Below, piece after piece: positions 21,811-32,565 of a DNA stretch of 64,000 nt (position 1 is the stretch's first letter; each line of letters opens with the position of its first letter). The notes beneath the pieces are model-generated. The model worked only from the letters and a program-made list of their open reading frames with translations, did no database searches and was not told the origin of the DNA. The position numbers and the translations under genes were made by a program. The stretch comes from Synchiropus splendidus (taxonomy: Eukaryota; Chordata; Actinopteri; Syngnathiformes; Callionymidae), in assembly GCF_027744825.2 (NCBI RefSeq), contig NW_026527054.1, forward strand, positions 1,674,001 through 1,738,000, given 5' to 3'.

Positions 21811-21881
21811 AATGACCCAGTCATCCACTCAAAACTCAGAACCCAAAAGGTTTGGTTGTGCCGTACAAAAAAAATCGTCTC

Positions 21882-23803
21882 TTATCGCACATGTCTCTTA
21901 TCGAGTTTTGTAGGAACTGATCTGTTTTTTAAAGTGATGTTCTTTTTATCCCTCACAATATTGTGTTGATGGGTCTCAAGCACCCCATCAGGTGAATTCT
22001 GTAAATAGCCCTCTACACGATCTCTGACGGAGTCAAAGTTTATCTGCTGAAAAGACTCTTTTGTTTGCATGATACCTTTAACTTTCATCACAACCTTCTT
22101 CTGTCCTTTGGTCCTATAACCATATGTCTTAGGACCCGCCGAAGCGAAGTCCTCGATGCTATCCCCGTCGAGTTCATCAGTCAGATCACTGAGATAGTTA
22201 CCTAATTTTAAAGGCGTCTTGCTGTCTTTCACCACATATATCAAGCTGTCTGTGTCAACATAGAGAACATCCTTCTGCAAGTAAAAGCTCCCATAAAAAC
22301 ATTGGTGCTTTTACCAGGAGGGTAGAGACCCTTGTAACGCCACTGGATCACAACTTTTTTCTCATCCAGCATGTTAAAGTAGCTGACCTCGTATTTCCCT
22401 GAAAGCAAGAAACTGAAAAACTCGTTGGGGTCTGACACTACAGAAACCTGAGACATGTTCTCTTTCTGACAGAACTTGCCTCAAAGGCTATTAACCAAAG
22501 CCTTAGCCACCTGTCTCTTTGCAGGGTTGTGACAAATCTTATCAGCACAAAGCAAAATCCCCCGATGTGCTTGATAATCCTAAATGTATTTGTCGTGGCT
22601 TTCCTGATCAACGGCCTCAGCAGGGTAACCAGAAGCCTCCTGCTTGCCCTTCAGGAATGTACGGATGTAACCTGTGAAAATACAATCACTAGATCTATCA
22701 AAATGCCATACTTCGATAATCTTGGCCACCTTGTATCCCTTGTCCAGAGCCTTGTTGAACTCAACCGTGACCCAGACCCCTGTCGAAGCACGCTCATCAT
22801 CATTATGCGTACAGCCACTGTCTTGGACAATACGACTTGAACAGATACTGCATAACGTGAAGTGTAATTTACCGCCTGGTCCTCTGTAGGGTAAAACGGG
22901 TAATATAAAACCCGAGGAGGATAGACAACCGCCTTGATAAGACCAAAGTACTGTCTGGGATCCCCAAAGTCCTTGTGAATTTTTCGGGGGTGACCTAGGA
23001 ACACGTGCTGTTGACGTAAGGATACAGAGGTGACATCAGCGTAATCAACTTTTTCACCAGGTTGGCCGTGTAACGCAGCTTTAAAGCGCTGGTTCTACCG
23101 CCGTAGAGGGCATTACGAGGGTTGAGAGGCTCAGGGGTGTCAAAATCTAAGAGAAAATCTCTGAGATTATCACACGATTGTCGAAGTGAACGCCATTCGT
23201 GTTCCCAGATGGTAATAAGATGCACCTCATGATCAGACTTTAACGCCTGCTCTCTCTCCATCGTAGCAGAGTAGAATTCACCATATGGTCTACCTCTTAA
23301 CAGACAGACTGCATGTGGGTCGACACATGAAGGACAACCGTGGGAGAAATATCCATAAAACTCCCAGACCTGCTTAACACCGTCAACTTTAGCATAACCG
23401 TCAACAAAATACTGGCCAAACACCATCTCCCCACGGTTCAAGGCATGTTGTATCAAAATGCCCTGTCTGTGTGATTCCCATAGCTACCAATGGATGGAAG
23501 CATGTGAGAACCTCTTGTTACCTTTTATTACATAATTGTTGGGACATGGCATTGCTAATGTGTCTGGTTTTAAAAAGTTGGTCCTGAAAACAGCCATACA
23601 CGCAGAGGTGATTGTTATGGACGAGAGTGCAACACCTGTTTCTTTAAAAAACTCCTCTCTAAATATCATGCATCCTCTGGCCAGAATGTCAACATCATTT
23701 TTACAATAGTGAATAGCTTCACTCCTGAAATTGAAAGAATTATCACGCACAGTATCATACCAGCTTTAAAAATCTTTCTGTTCAGGGTCTGACATGCCCT
23801 CGA
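21882..23803 (-). pseudogene. Polinton DNA polymerase B, C-terminal two-thirds (duplicate fragment)
   Basis: Contains the Exo III region (IHYCKNDVDILARGC, about 23710), the polymerase motif A region (MSPLYPYVN, about 23010), the palm/insertion region (KIHKDFGDPRQYFGLIKAVV), motif B with a TGA in place of a codon at 22481-22483, and motif C (LYVDTDSLIYVVK, about 22250). Frameshifts separate these blocks. It lacks an N-terminus because the duplication began inside the gene. Confidence 0.9.
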
Positions 23804-26436
23804 AGCTTGAATAAAGTCCCGAGAACTATGCATCAAAATGTCTTTACGTTTCATTTAAGGAGCATGGTATAGTTCCTTAAGTAAACCTGCGTTTCTTTTT
23901 ATATGTGCTGACATGACTTAAGCAGACGTTTTTGGTATGGTATCCCAAGTATCCCAGTCCTTAGTCTGTAGCGTTCTGGACATGAGGGTGTTAGATCAAC
24001 AATTAAGTACCCGTGAGCGCCAGCTGTAGCATCTTCAAAGCTTTCTTGAAAGAAAACTCTTTGAGACGGGTAAACTTGTTGAGCAAGAACTTTTATCTGC
24101 GTTTTATTGCGAGGATACAACTATATTTACTACGATGAAATAAGTTTTGCGTCACCATTATAACACTCATATTTTTATGATGTCTGTCAAATGTTTTCTA
24201 TCAGAAGGAAATACATCTTCATTTTCAAAAGATTTAGGTAAACCTTCAATGAATTTGATATTTTTATTCATCTTTTGCAATTCACTGTACATAGGTTCAA
24301 AAGACGTATACATACATACAATCTTTATTTACAATTGACATCATCCATCACAAGTATACATGGGTCTTTCCTAACCCTGATGGTCCCACCACTAGACATG
24401 AAAATGATGTTTTCAAGCGCGGATCAAAATGAATTTCTTCCATAATGACCCAGTCATCCACTCAAAACTCAGAACCCAAAAGGTTTGGTTGTGCCGTACA
24501 AAAAAAATCGTCTCTTATCGCACATGTCTCTTATCGAGTTTTGTAGGAACTGATCTGTTTTTTAAAGTGATGTTCTTTTTATCCCTCACAATATTGTGTT
24601 GATGGGTCTCAAGCACCCCATCAGGTGAATTCTGTAAATAGCCCTCTACACGATCTCTGACGGAGTCAAAGTTTATCTGCTGAAAAGACTCTTTTGTTTG
24701 CATGATACCTTTAACTTTCATCACAACCTTCTTCTGTCCTTTGGTCCTATAACCATATGTCTTAGGACCCGCCGAAGCGAAGTCCTCGATGCTATCCCCG
24801 TCGAGTTCATCAGTCAGATCACTGAGATAGTTACCTAATTTTAAAGGCGTCTTGCTGTCTTTCACCACATATATCAAGCTGTCTGTGTCAACATAGAGAA
24901 CATCCTTCTGCAAGTAAAAGCTCCCATAAAAACATTGGTGCTTTTACCAGGAGGGTAGAGACCCTTGTAACGCCACTGGATCACAACTTTTTTCTCATCC
25001 AGCATGTTAAAGTAGCTGACCTCGTATTTCCCTGAAAGCAAGAAACTGAAAAACTCGTTGGGGTCTGACACTACAGAAACCTGAGACATGTTCTCTTTCT
25101 GACAGAACTTGCCTCAAAGGCTATTAACCAAAGCCTTAGCCACCTGTCTCTTTGCAGGGTTGTGACAAATCTTATCAGCACAAAGCAAAATCCCCCGATG
25201 TGCTTGATAATCCTAAATGTATTTGTCGTGGCTTTCCTGATCAACGGCCTCAGCAGGGTAACCAGAAGCCTCCTGCTTGCCCTTCAGGAATGTACGGATG
25301 TAACCTGTGAAAATACAATCACTAGATCTATCAAAATGCCATACTTCGATAATCTTGGCCACCTTGTATCCCTTGTCCAGAGCCTTGTTGAACTTAACCG
25401 TGACCCAGACCCCTGTCGAAGCACGCTCATCATCATTATGCGTACAGCCACTGTCTTGGACAATACGACTTGAACAGATACTGCATAACGTGAAGTGTAA
25501 TTTACCGCCTGGTCCTCTGTAGGGTAAAACGGGTAATATAAAACCCGAGGAGGATAGACAACCGCCTTGATAAGACCAAAGTACTGTCTGGGATCCCCAA
25601 AGTCCTTGTGAATTTTTCGGGGGTGACCTAGGAACACGTGCTGTTGACGTAAGGATACAGAGGTGACATCAGCGTAATCAACTTTTTCACCAGGTTGGCC
25701 GTGTAACGCAGCTTTAAAGCGCTGGTTCTACCGCCGTAGAGGGCATTACGAGGGTTGAGAGGCTCAGGGGTGTCAAAATCTAAGAGAAAATCTCTGAGAT
25801 TATCACACGATTGTCGAAGTGAACGCCATTCGTGTTCCCAGATGGTAATAAGATGCACCTCATGATCAGACTTTAACGCCTGCTCTCTCTCCATCGTAGC
25901 AGAGTAGAATTCACCATATGGTCTACCTCTTAACAGACAGACTGCATGTGGGTCGACACATGAAGGACAACCGTGGGAGAAATATCCATAAAACTCCCAG
26001 ACCTGCTTAACACCGTCAACTTTAGCATAACCGTCAACAAAATACTGGCCAAACACCATCTCCCCACGGTTCAAGGCATGTTGTATCAAAATGCCCTGTC
26101 TGTGTGATTCCCATAGCTACCAATGGATGGAAGCATGTGAGAACCTCTTGTTACCTTTTATTACATAATTGTTGGGACATGGCATTGCTAATGTGTCTGG
26201 TTTTAAAAAGTTGGTCCTGAAAACAGCCATACACGCAGAGGTGATTGTTATGGACGAGAGTGCAACACCTGTTTCTTTAAAAAACTCCTCTCTAAATATC
26301 ATGCATCCTCTGGCCAGAATGTCAACATCATTTTTACAATAGTGAATAGCTTCACTCCTGAAATTGAAAGAATTATCACGCACAGTATCATACCAGCTTT
26401 AAAAATCTTTCTGTTCAGGGTCTGACATGCCCTCGA
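23804..26436. repeat. Tandem duplication, copy 2 (2,633 bp)
   Basis: Second direct copy, continuous at its right end with the N-terminal half of PolB, so this copy completes the original polymerase gene. At its left end the small hydrophobic gene's first codons run into PolB sequence out of frame, making a chimeric ORF (23666-23854) with no meaning. Confidence 0.95.
23899..24443 (-). pseudogene. Packaging ATPase, copy 2
   Basis: Second copy within the tandem duplication, carrying exactly the same deletion and frameshifts as copy 1, so the gene was already dead when the duplication happened. Walker A is at about 24370-24395. Confidence 0.75.
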
Positions 26437-27627
26437 AGCCGTAGTCTGATGGAGGAGGATACACCCCTATGTAATGCAGACGATCTTTCAAGCTCAACTT
26501 GTGTGGAAAAAAAACCCTTGCACTGCTCGGTGAAACCTAGAGCTTTATGCATGAAGCTGAGTCGCATGGCTAGGAATGAGAGAGAGTCGATAAATTTTAG
26601 CTTGTAGTGAGGATCCTCAAGACAAATATCTTACTACCGGTCATGATTATCCTCTTACGTGTTAACCCTTCGTCAAGCATACCTCTGAAGACAATGACGC
26701 TGTCAAAGCCCCTGGCATTATGTGCAACAAAAACACAACTCTAAACCAATTCTTTCTGAAATATAAAAGAAACGCTCGAACACATTCGAGACCATTAAAC
26801 ATCTATTCTTCACCTCTCTGCGTCTTTACACACACTAAAGAAGGGACATGTCTACCTTGGTCGTCTGTAAACGTTTCAAAATCACAACAAAACAGATCAG
26901 GAGGCTCAGTCTTCCTGGCAATGGGCTGAATGTAGCACTGGTGGACCTCGTTTGTCGATGATAATTCTACATTGCAGATTTTACATTTAAGCACACCGCA
27001 ACAACTGTTAGGTTTACCCTGTTTTAATGGGATATACCGGCACCTTCCGCATTTTTCACATTTTTTGTATATCTGGCAGAAACTGCTCCCATTAGCGCCA
27101 ATCTCTTTGTGTCTCACAATGCAGGAAGGTGTTCTACAAACCCGGCAACCATCGCCACAAGTTACAGGCTTTGGGACCTCTGTAGGGCAAACAGGATTGT
27201 GACAAACGCTACGGTGACCTTTGCAGATGTGTTGTGATTTATACCCCTTATGACAGCTGACGCAAAAGTGACGTCTTCCTAAAAAACCCTTTGGGTTTTT
27301 TACCCCGCAATAGTGTCCCTGAAGTAGAAACAAGTATGAAGGATCCGAACCATCAGCAAAACCTGTGGCATAATGCGCTAATGGTTGGTTTGCTGTTGTT
27401 TTATGAAACACAACAATTTTACGCCTCACTATCCATTCAAACAGGGGTATATCTGTGAATGTGATAGGTGTTTGAGAATCTAAACCAGCTTTGTTTTGTA
27501 ATTCCCTCCCCAACTCAACACAATCTTGATACGTACGGTTAGGATTAAGGAGACAAGAAAGGCTGATTGCAAAGCAAACCTGATCAGTTCCATCACTACC
27601 AACTAGAGACTGTAGAGATGTCATCAT
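24515..27627 (-). pseudogene. Polinton protein-primed DNA polymerase B
   Basis: Replicates the element by protein priming. The N-terminal ~270 codons (26803-27627) hold a Cys/His-rich zinc region (CRVCRTPSCIVRHKEIG, CEKCGRC) and Exo I (LFCCDFETFTDDQG). After stops come Exo II (FVAHNARGFDS, about 26700), LKFIDSLSFLAMRLSFMHKA, Exo III, and polymerase motifs A, B and C in copy 2 of the duplication. Motif B has the stop TGA at 25114-25116. About 1,030 codons in total, normal for the family. At least four frameshifts plus stops make it non-functional. Confidence 0.9.
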
Positions 27628-28475
27628 TTTTTAACAAAAATTTTGGCATGCAGTGTCTTCTTGAGTTTGCGTTTAGCGCCACCTCGAGGGTTATGCACAA
27701 TTTGGACCGTTAATTCAATTATCTTACCCATAACTATGACTCTGTCAGATTGCATGGTGTTGCTCAGGAGGGCCTCAAAAGCAGGGTACATATTTTCCCC
27801 GTCACCTTCAACCACAACATTAACATGTTCTTGAACATCTTCACCAACCACTTCAAGCTGAACCACATCCTCTCGATGTGCTAGTCTCTGCGTTTCATCT
27901 GCCAACTCTCTGACCTGTTGCATCAAACCTCTGTAGAAAGTTGCTAAATCAGGAGTGTCGGGTACAGCAGGACGTGTTAGCACCCTTCTCATCCTATCTG
28001 TGTTAAAAGGCTCTATGACTTCTGATTCAATACCGGTACCTCTTACACAGCATCCTTCCTGAACCGAATCACCGTCATCATCAACATTGTCATCGCTACA
28101 GCTGGAGCCGGACACATCTATCAGAGGGTCAAGAGCTGGTGTCCCTGAATCAGCCGTCTGTTGATTATCAACAAAACTTTCTTACCAATCGCCATTGTCT
28201 AAAGAGGTATCAGCCCTACCTTCCCGAGATGATGCAGGAACAATATTTAAAATACGATTATCCTCTCTCTCAGCGAAAAAAAAAATGGACTCCATGTTTT
28301 CATTTATACTCGGATCATAGACCAGCTCTACATCCTCCTCAGACATGCCGTCAAACAAGCCAGACAGAAACATGCGTGTCGGTGAAGCACTCTGGTCAAT
28401 GAGGTGTGGTGTAGTGTCCTGGTTGTGGGTGGATTCAGGGTCAGAACCAGAAGGAAAACCATCATGGTTGGCCAC
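27624..28475 (-). pseudogene. Acidic Polinton protein upstream of PolB, unknown function
   Basis: One frame of ~283 codons with a single in-frame TAA near 28184. The N-terminal part includes TRMFLSGLFDGMSEEDVELV. The acidic middle is SCSDDNVDDDGDSVQ. The C-terminal half has LATFYRGLMQQVRELADETQ, a long Glu/Val-rich helix-like stretch, and a basic end (RGGAKRKLKKTLHAKIFVKK). Its stop overlaps the PolB start by 4 bp, so the two were probably translated from one transcript. I recognise no domain. Confidence 0.65.
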
Positions 28476-28741
28476 AATTTAATAATAATAACAATAAAAT
28501 AATAATTTAAAATAATTAATAAACAAAACAGCAACCTCAAAACACAATCACCCACGGTGCTTTTAAAAATTCAGGCTCCAAATGGACCTTACTGTGGTTG
28601 AACTTCAGTCAGGTCAGTCCACGACGTCTGTTACCACCAGGTCCTTGTAGTTTTAGGAGCCTCACGACTTCAGACACCAGCGCTTTATTCGTTATGTCCT
28701 TCCTGACGATTTCTGTAACGTCACCTTACCTTCACCTTCAC
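28476..28741. other. AT-rich stretch beyond the Polinton
   Basis: About 265 bp: first an AAT-repeat-like tract (28480-28530), then unique sequence. I see no inverted terminal repeat matching the left side of the element and no ORF. Confidence 0.5.
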
Positions 28742-29446
28742 CTTCTTCTACCGCTTATCCGGGGTCGGGTCGCGGAGGCACTATTCGGAGCACGGAAGCC
28801 CAAACTTCCCGGTCCGCACAAACCTCCTCCAGCTCATCCCTGGGGATCCCGAGGCGTTCCCAGGCCAGACCGGAGACATAATCTCTCCAGCGAGTCCTGG
28901 GTCTTCCCCGGGGTCTCCTCCCGGTAGGACATGCACGGAACACCTCCCCAGGGAGGCGTCCAGGGGGCATCCGGATCAGATGCCCGAGCCACCTCAACTG
29001 GTTCCTCTCGATGTGGAGGAGCAGCGGCTCCACCCCGAGCTCCTCCCGGATGACCGAACTCCTCACCCTATCTCGAAGGGTGCGCCCAGCCACCCTGCGG
29101 AGGAAACTCATCTCAGCCGCTTGTATCCGCGATCTCATCCATTCGGTCATTACCCAAAGCTCGTGACCATAGGTGAGGGTGGGAACGTAGATGGGTAAAT
29201 CGAGAGCTTCGTCTTGTGACTGAGCTCCCTCTTCACCACGACGGTCCGATACAGCGACCGCATCACTGCTGCAGCTGCACCAACCCGTCTATCAATCTCA
29301 CGCTCCCCTTTTCCCTCACTCGAGAACAAGACCCTGAGATACTTAAACTCCGCCACTTGGGGCAAGAACTCTCCACCGACCTGGAGAGAGCAAACCACCT
29401 TATTCCGGTGAAGAACCATGGCCTCAGACTTGTAGGTGCTGATCAA
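28742..29446 (-). pseudogene. RTE/Rex-like LINE, 3' end of the reverse transcriptase
   Basis: Two minus-strand frames: the RT thumb region (SLQVGGEFLPQVAEFKYLRV, EIDRRVGAAAAVMRSLYRTV) and the C-terminal domain (EMSFLRRVAGRTLRDRVRSS, RNQLRWLGHLIRMPPGRLPG, ending PPRPDPG). A frameshift at about 29150 joins them. The 3' end is followed by GGATAAGCGGTAGAAG and a GGTGAA hexamer tail, the common ending of a widespread fish LINE. The copy is strongly 5' truncated. The exact clade is uncertain. Confidence 0.85.
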
Positions 29447-29670
29447 TAGATAAAAGGCCTTTAGGCCAAGTTGGTTGCTATTTTCTTATTCTTTAGCATA
29501 AATAGGCATGTTTTTGTTTTGTTTTGTTTTGGTTTCGTCGTTTAAGTTCCACACTATTTTATGACTATTTTATTATTTTATTTTAGACTTAAGTTTTAGA
29601 CTTATTTGGGGACAAGAGTTTTGGGAGTGAAGTTGGAAGACGTGAACATTTTGAGGGAGACGAGAAGTTA
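29447..29670. other. Unassigned sequence between LINE and LTR
   Basis: T-rich, with TTTTG repeats near 29515-29535. No ORF or repeated module from this window recognised. Confidence 0.4.
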
Positions 29671-29820
29671 TGACGTGTCATGGGATTATTTGGGGTCACA
29701 ACTTGGGGGCGCTCTTGTTATGTTGCCGTGTCACCATCCGGTTTGTTGGAAGTTGGAACCGTGCATAAAACCTGCTGTGTTGATACATCCTGTGTGTATT
29801 CCTTTCAGCTTTGGCTACCA
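29671..29820 (+). repeat. Short gypsy-type LTR, solo (~150 bp)
   Basis: Closely matches 57726-57877 (plus) and 49138-49289 (minus), the latter lying directly upstream of a gypsy gag. Shared text includes tgtcatgggattatttgggg, the gcgctcttgttatgttgccg region and a polyadenylation-type ataaaacctgctgtg. Upstream flanks differ from those of the other copies, so this LTR edge is real. Confidence 0.6.
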
Positions 29821-30480
29821 CAGGGCGTGTCTCTTCAACCCACTTGGGAGAACGAATCAAATGTCCGGACCATCATTGTGCAGTGTCGCCAGGTTCACGG
29901 ACAGGGCCCCAGGCTACCAGGCCCAGTGGAGCGCTCGAGGCCGAGGCACTGGAAGGAGCGAATTCAATATGAATAATAATAATAAAAAAAAATAAAAAAC
30001 GCAAATACTATGCTCCAAGCAATGCTTTTATTTAAAACAAATTTCCGCACAAACAGAAATTTCCTCCGGTCAGCCGACTGCCCCGGGGGAAGCTGCCGAA
30101 GTCCCGATGTCCACGTACGGAGCTCCACAAGCGCCGAGTCTCCTGCGGTTAAATCCACTGCTGTGGTGATGAGACAAGTCTCTCCCGTGACTGCGACGAG
30201 ACCTCAGTCCTGCCTGAAGTTTCCGTGGTCCAGATGAGCCGCTCCGCACCTCTTCAAGTCTCAAGCTTCTTCTCTTGTTGTGGCAGATGCGCCGGCTCCG
30301 GCTGTAATTTCACAATGACAGAGTCAGTCACTCACGCCTCTGTAATTTCACAATCACATTTTGCGGAGTGCCCTGGCACTTCCAGTGAAGTAGAAAGGCT
30401 GGTGTAATATCCCTGGAATATGTTTGTGTCCAGCTGTCCCTGGAGCCTGCCTGCCTCCCAAACAGTCCTGTAACACGGGG
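29821..30480 (+). repeat. M modules downstream of the LTR
   Basis: 29821-30165 matches 57878-58160 (shared ctcttcaacccacttgggag and atgcttttatttaaaacaaa). 30170-30415 matches 9020-9255 and, inverted, 44910-45125. No ORF is kept open between copies. Confidence 0.5.
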
Positions 30481-30662
30481 CAGAAATTACTCGATTAAGA
30501 ACTCTGATGCTGGGGCATGACTACTTCAAGGCTAGCAGGCAGTCCTCTGCCCCCTAAGTGCAGTTCACTATTCGAAATGCTAAAGCACCCGCAACACTCA
30601 AAGCATATAATGCCAAATGGATGTGAACTGCCGTCTGTTAGGTAAACATCCGCTTCTAGTCC
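30481..30662 (+). pseudogene. DIRS recombinase N-terminal fragment
   Basis: Contains the start of the recombinase core-binding domain (read as AKAPATLKAYNAKW) but then jumps directly into a P module near 30663. The same recombinase-to-P joint occurs at 58480 and, inverted, at 44641. Confidence 0.6.
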
Positions 30663-31150
30663 AATTCAATCCGGACTATTCCCAGCGCAGTTCTGACACT
30701 CCACAGAAGGACCGCACGTGTTCAGGTACGGAGCTTAATAGGTGGAGGGCTTGGATTTGCAGCGCAGCGTTCCCTCTCAATCAGCCGTAATGCGCGATGC
30801 CCTCGCCCCTGGAACTTGACCTCCCCCATGAGGAGTGACCATCCCACCCGGCGCTGACAGAGCCACCATCGCTCAGGAGAATTGTGTCTATGCTGTCGTC
30901 AAACGGCTCATAGCGCTTGAGAACATCATCGCGCTCTTTAAGAGCTCCATGGAGTCCACCAGAGATTTTGGAGACATAACAGTCCGCCGCCGTGGTGCTC
31001 TGCTCGCGGGGCCTCCTCCACACACAGCCGCCGGCTTTGGGGAACAGCCGTATAATAGCCGCGCTGATCATCGCCGCTCCTCTTGGAGAGACCAGTCGGC
31101 TGCTCTCACCTCTGCTCCCTCCAAAAGCATAGGAAGAACTTTGTATCTAA
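30663..31150 (+). repeat. P module, copy 2
   Basis: Opens with ccggactattcccagcgcag. The frame 30835-31164 carries RLIALENIIALF and then diverges from copies 1 and 7 through a deletion of about 25 bp after the segment encoding SSM. It ends near ccctccaaaagcataggaag. Confidence 0.6.
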
Positions 31151-31199
31151 AAGTATGCATCTAAACCAAAGTCGAACTTGGAAAAAAAGATGCATTACT

Positions 31200-32050
31200 T
31201 TGGTATCGGGTCTGTTTCTTCTCTGCCCAAAATAAAGGTTTCTCACTCGCCAAATTCTCTTCCGGCTCCAGTCAGTCCGAACTCCGGCTTCAAAAATTAG
31301 TTTTTGTTTGACATCGTCTCAGGAGACCGAGCAGTATAGTAACAGGCTCTCTGCCTCCTTATACCTGACGCCAGAACTGTCCCTGGGGAAGTTTCTGGAG
31401 CCAAGACGTTATGTTTTTCCTCAGATTCGCCACAATATGAAGCACAGACATCAAATAACTCTTTCCCGTCTCTCAAAAGATCCTGGTACCAGCCAAAAGT
31501 CAGGGGAGTTTCAATTCTGCCATTAACTCTTCTTATTGCTCAGACTCGCCAGTTTTTAGCAGGGGTCGCCACAGGGCCGCGAAAGTCACCACTTCAGAGG
31601 AACACTGAGTAGGCGCAGCGTGCCAGACATGCTCGGTTCTCAGCTCCCTCGTGCAACGTCTGATAGGATGTGTGTCTGTGATTCTGTTCTCTGCAGCCCT
31701 GCAAACCTCTCAGAGGCAGGTAGGACATCGTCATCTACAGAGTCATCTCTTTCTGAGGATGATTGGGCCAGTCCCTCGGGTGTACATCTTAGGAGAATTG
31801 CAGTGTCAGATCAAGGTACACTGCAAGTTTGGGGAACCGAATTCCTCTGACGGCTCAGCTGACAAAAGTGAGTCTGTTTTTGAAGAACCAGCGGGACTTG
31901 AAGTCCCCAGAGGAGAGGGCGCTGTGCACCGACGACCCTTTCGTCCTAGACCCGCCCCGGAGGCCGGGTCTGTTCTTGTGCTCTGGGCACGTGTCTTGAC
32001 AGAATATCTTCCGAACTGAAAGCGCCTGTCTCCTCACCTGCCCATATGGA
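31200..32050 (+). pseudogene. DIRS gag-like region (module G), plus copy
   Basis: Two overlapping frames encode TESSLSEDDWASPSGVHLRR and then VHCKFGEPNSSDGSADKSES, with a basic Pro/Arg tail (RRPFRPRPAPEAGS). A frameshift near 31790-31850 joins them. This is the clearest gag-like copy with 59400-59800. Confidence 0.5.
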
Positions 32051-32099
32051 TCGAGAAAATACACGGTCATTGACACGTCCTTCAGTTTTACAGTCAACC

Positions 32100-32565
32100 C
32101 CCAGGTTCTGCGTCACCACATGGACCTGAATGAACTCAGAGAACCAGCTGTCATGTCTGATGGAGGAGGACCGCGCTCTCCTGACAATGGGAATAATCGA
32201 GTTAGTTCGTAAGCGATCCTCCTACACTGGGTTTTACTCCGGGTACTTTCTGGAACCCAAGAAGACAGGAGAGTGGACACCTGTTCTGGATCTCAGTCTC
32301 CTCAACCAATTCATGACCAGACAGCGGTTCCGGACTACCAGGAGACTCCTGGAGTGTGTCAGAGTGTGAGAGTGGATGACCTCCATAGATCTTGCAGAGG
32401 CCTACTTCCACAACACGGTCTCCAGTGTCGAGTGCCTCATTTTTTTGCCAAGTGCGTGGAGGAGTGGCTCAAACCACTAAGGAGACAGGGTCTGCGGATT
32501 CTGACGTACTTGGACTCCTTTTTGATTCTAGCCAGAGTCCAAACAGGAGTCATGAGCGCACACCA
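32100..32565 (+). pseudogene. DIRS RT fragment fused to satellite
   Basis: The RT N-terminal region reads SSYTGFYSGYFLEPKKTGEW then VLDLSLLNQFMTRQRFRTTR. The palm fragment YLDSFLILARVQTG follows only ~60 codons later, so the RT has lost its central part. Coding breaks off at gcgcacaccagcttag and the satellite follows. Confidence 0.75.

Larger units (their letters stand above)
21171..23803. repeat. Tandem duplication, copy 1 (2,633 bp)
   Basis: Repeats directly at 23804-26436. The only difference I found is C at 22762 versus T at 25395. It covers the start of the small hydrophobic gene, the whole ATPase and the Exo III-to-C-terminal part of PolB. The two break points share 3 bp (AGC). Confidence 0.95.
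13166..28475. mobile_element. Degraded Polinton/Maverick (adintovirus-like) DNA transposon
   Basis: The gene content is diagnostic: chromodomain integrase, protein-primed type B DNA polymerase, adenain-like cysteine protease, packaging ATPase, double-jelly-roll major capsid and minor capsid proteins. The genes are convergent: plus strand to about 19.5 kb, minus strand from 19.7 kb rightwards. The span is 15.3 kb, but about 4.1 kb of that is a tandem duplication and three insertions. I could not find terminal inverted repeats or a 6-bp target duplication, so both ends appear lost. Confidence 0.9.

Noticed and set aside
23666..23854. A 62-codon ORF beginning like the small hydrophobic protein
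   Set aside because: It spans the tandem-duplication junction at 23804 and joins that gene's start to PolB sequence out of frame; an artefact of the duplication.
13166..28741. Terminal inverted repeats of the Polinton
   Set aside because: I compared the sequence around 13.17-13.26 kb with the reverse complement of 28.48-28.74 kb by eye and found no match; the ends seem lost.
29606..29995. A 129-codon ORF that looked gene-like
   Set aside because: It runs through the short LTR and an M module; the matching stretch at 57.7-58.0 kb is not open in the same way.
30835..31164. P module as a host gene exon
   Set aside because: It occurs eight times in this window, always joined to element modules, and no splice structure or known protein family was recognised.
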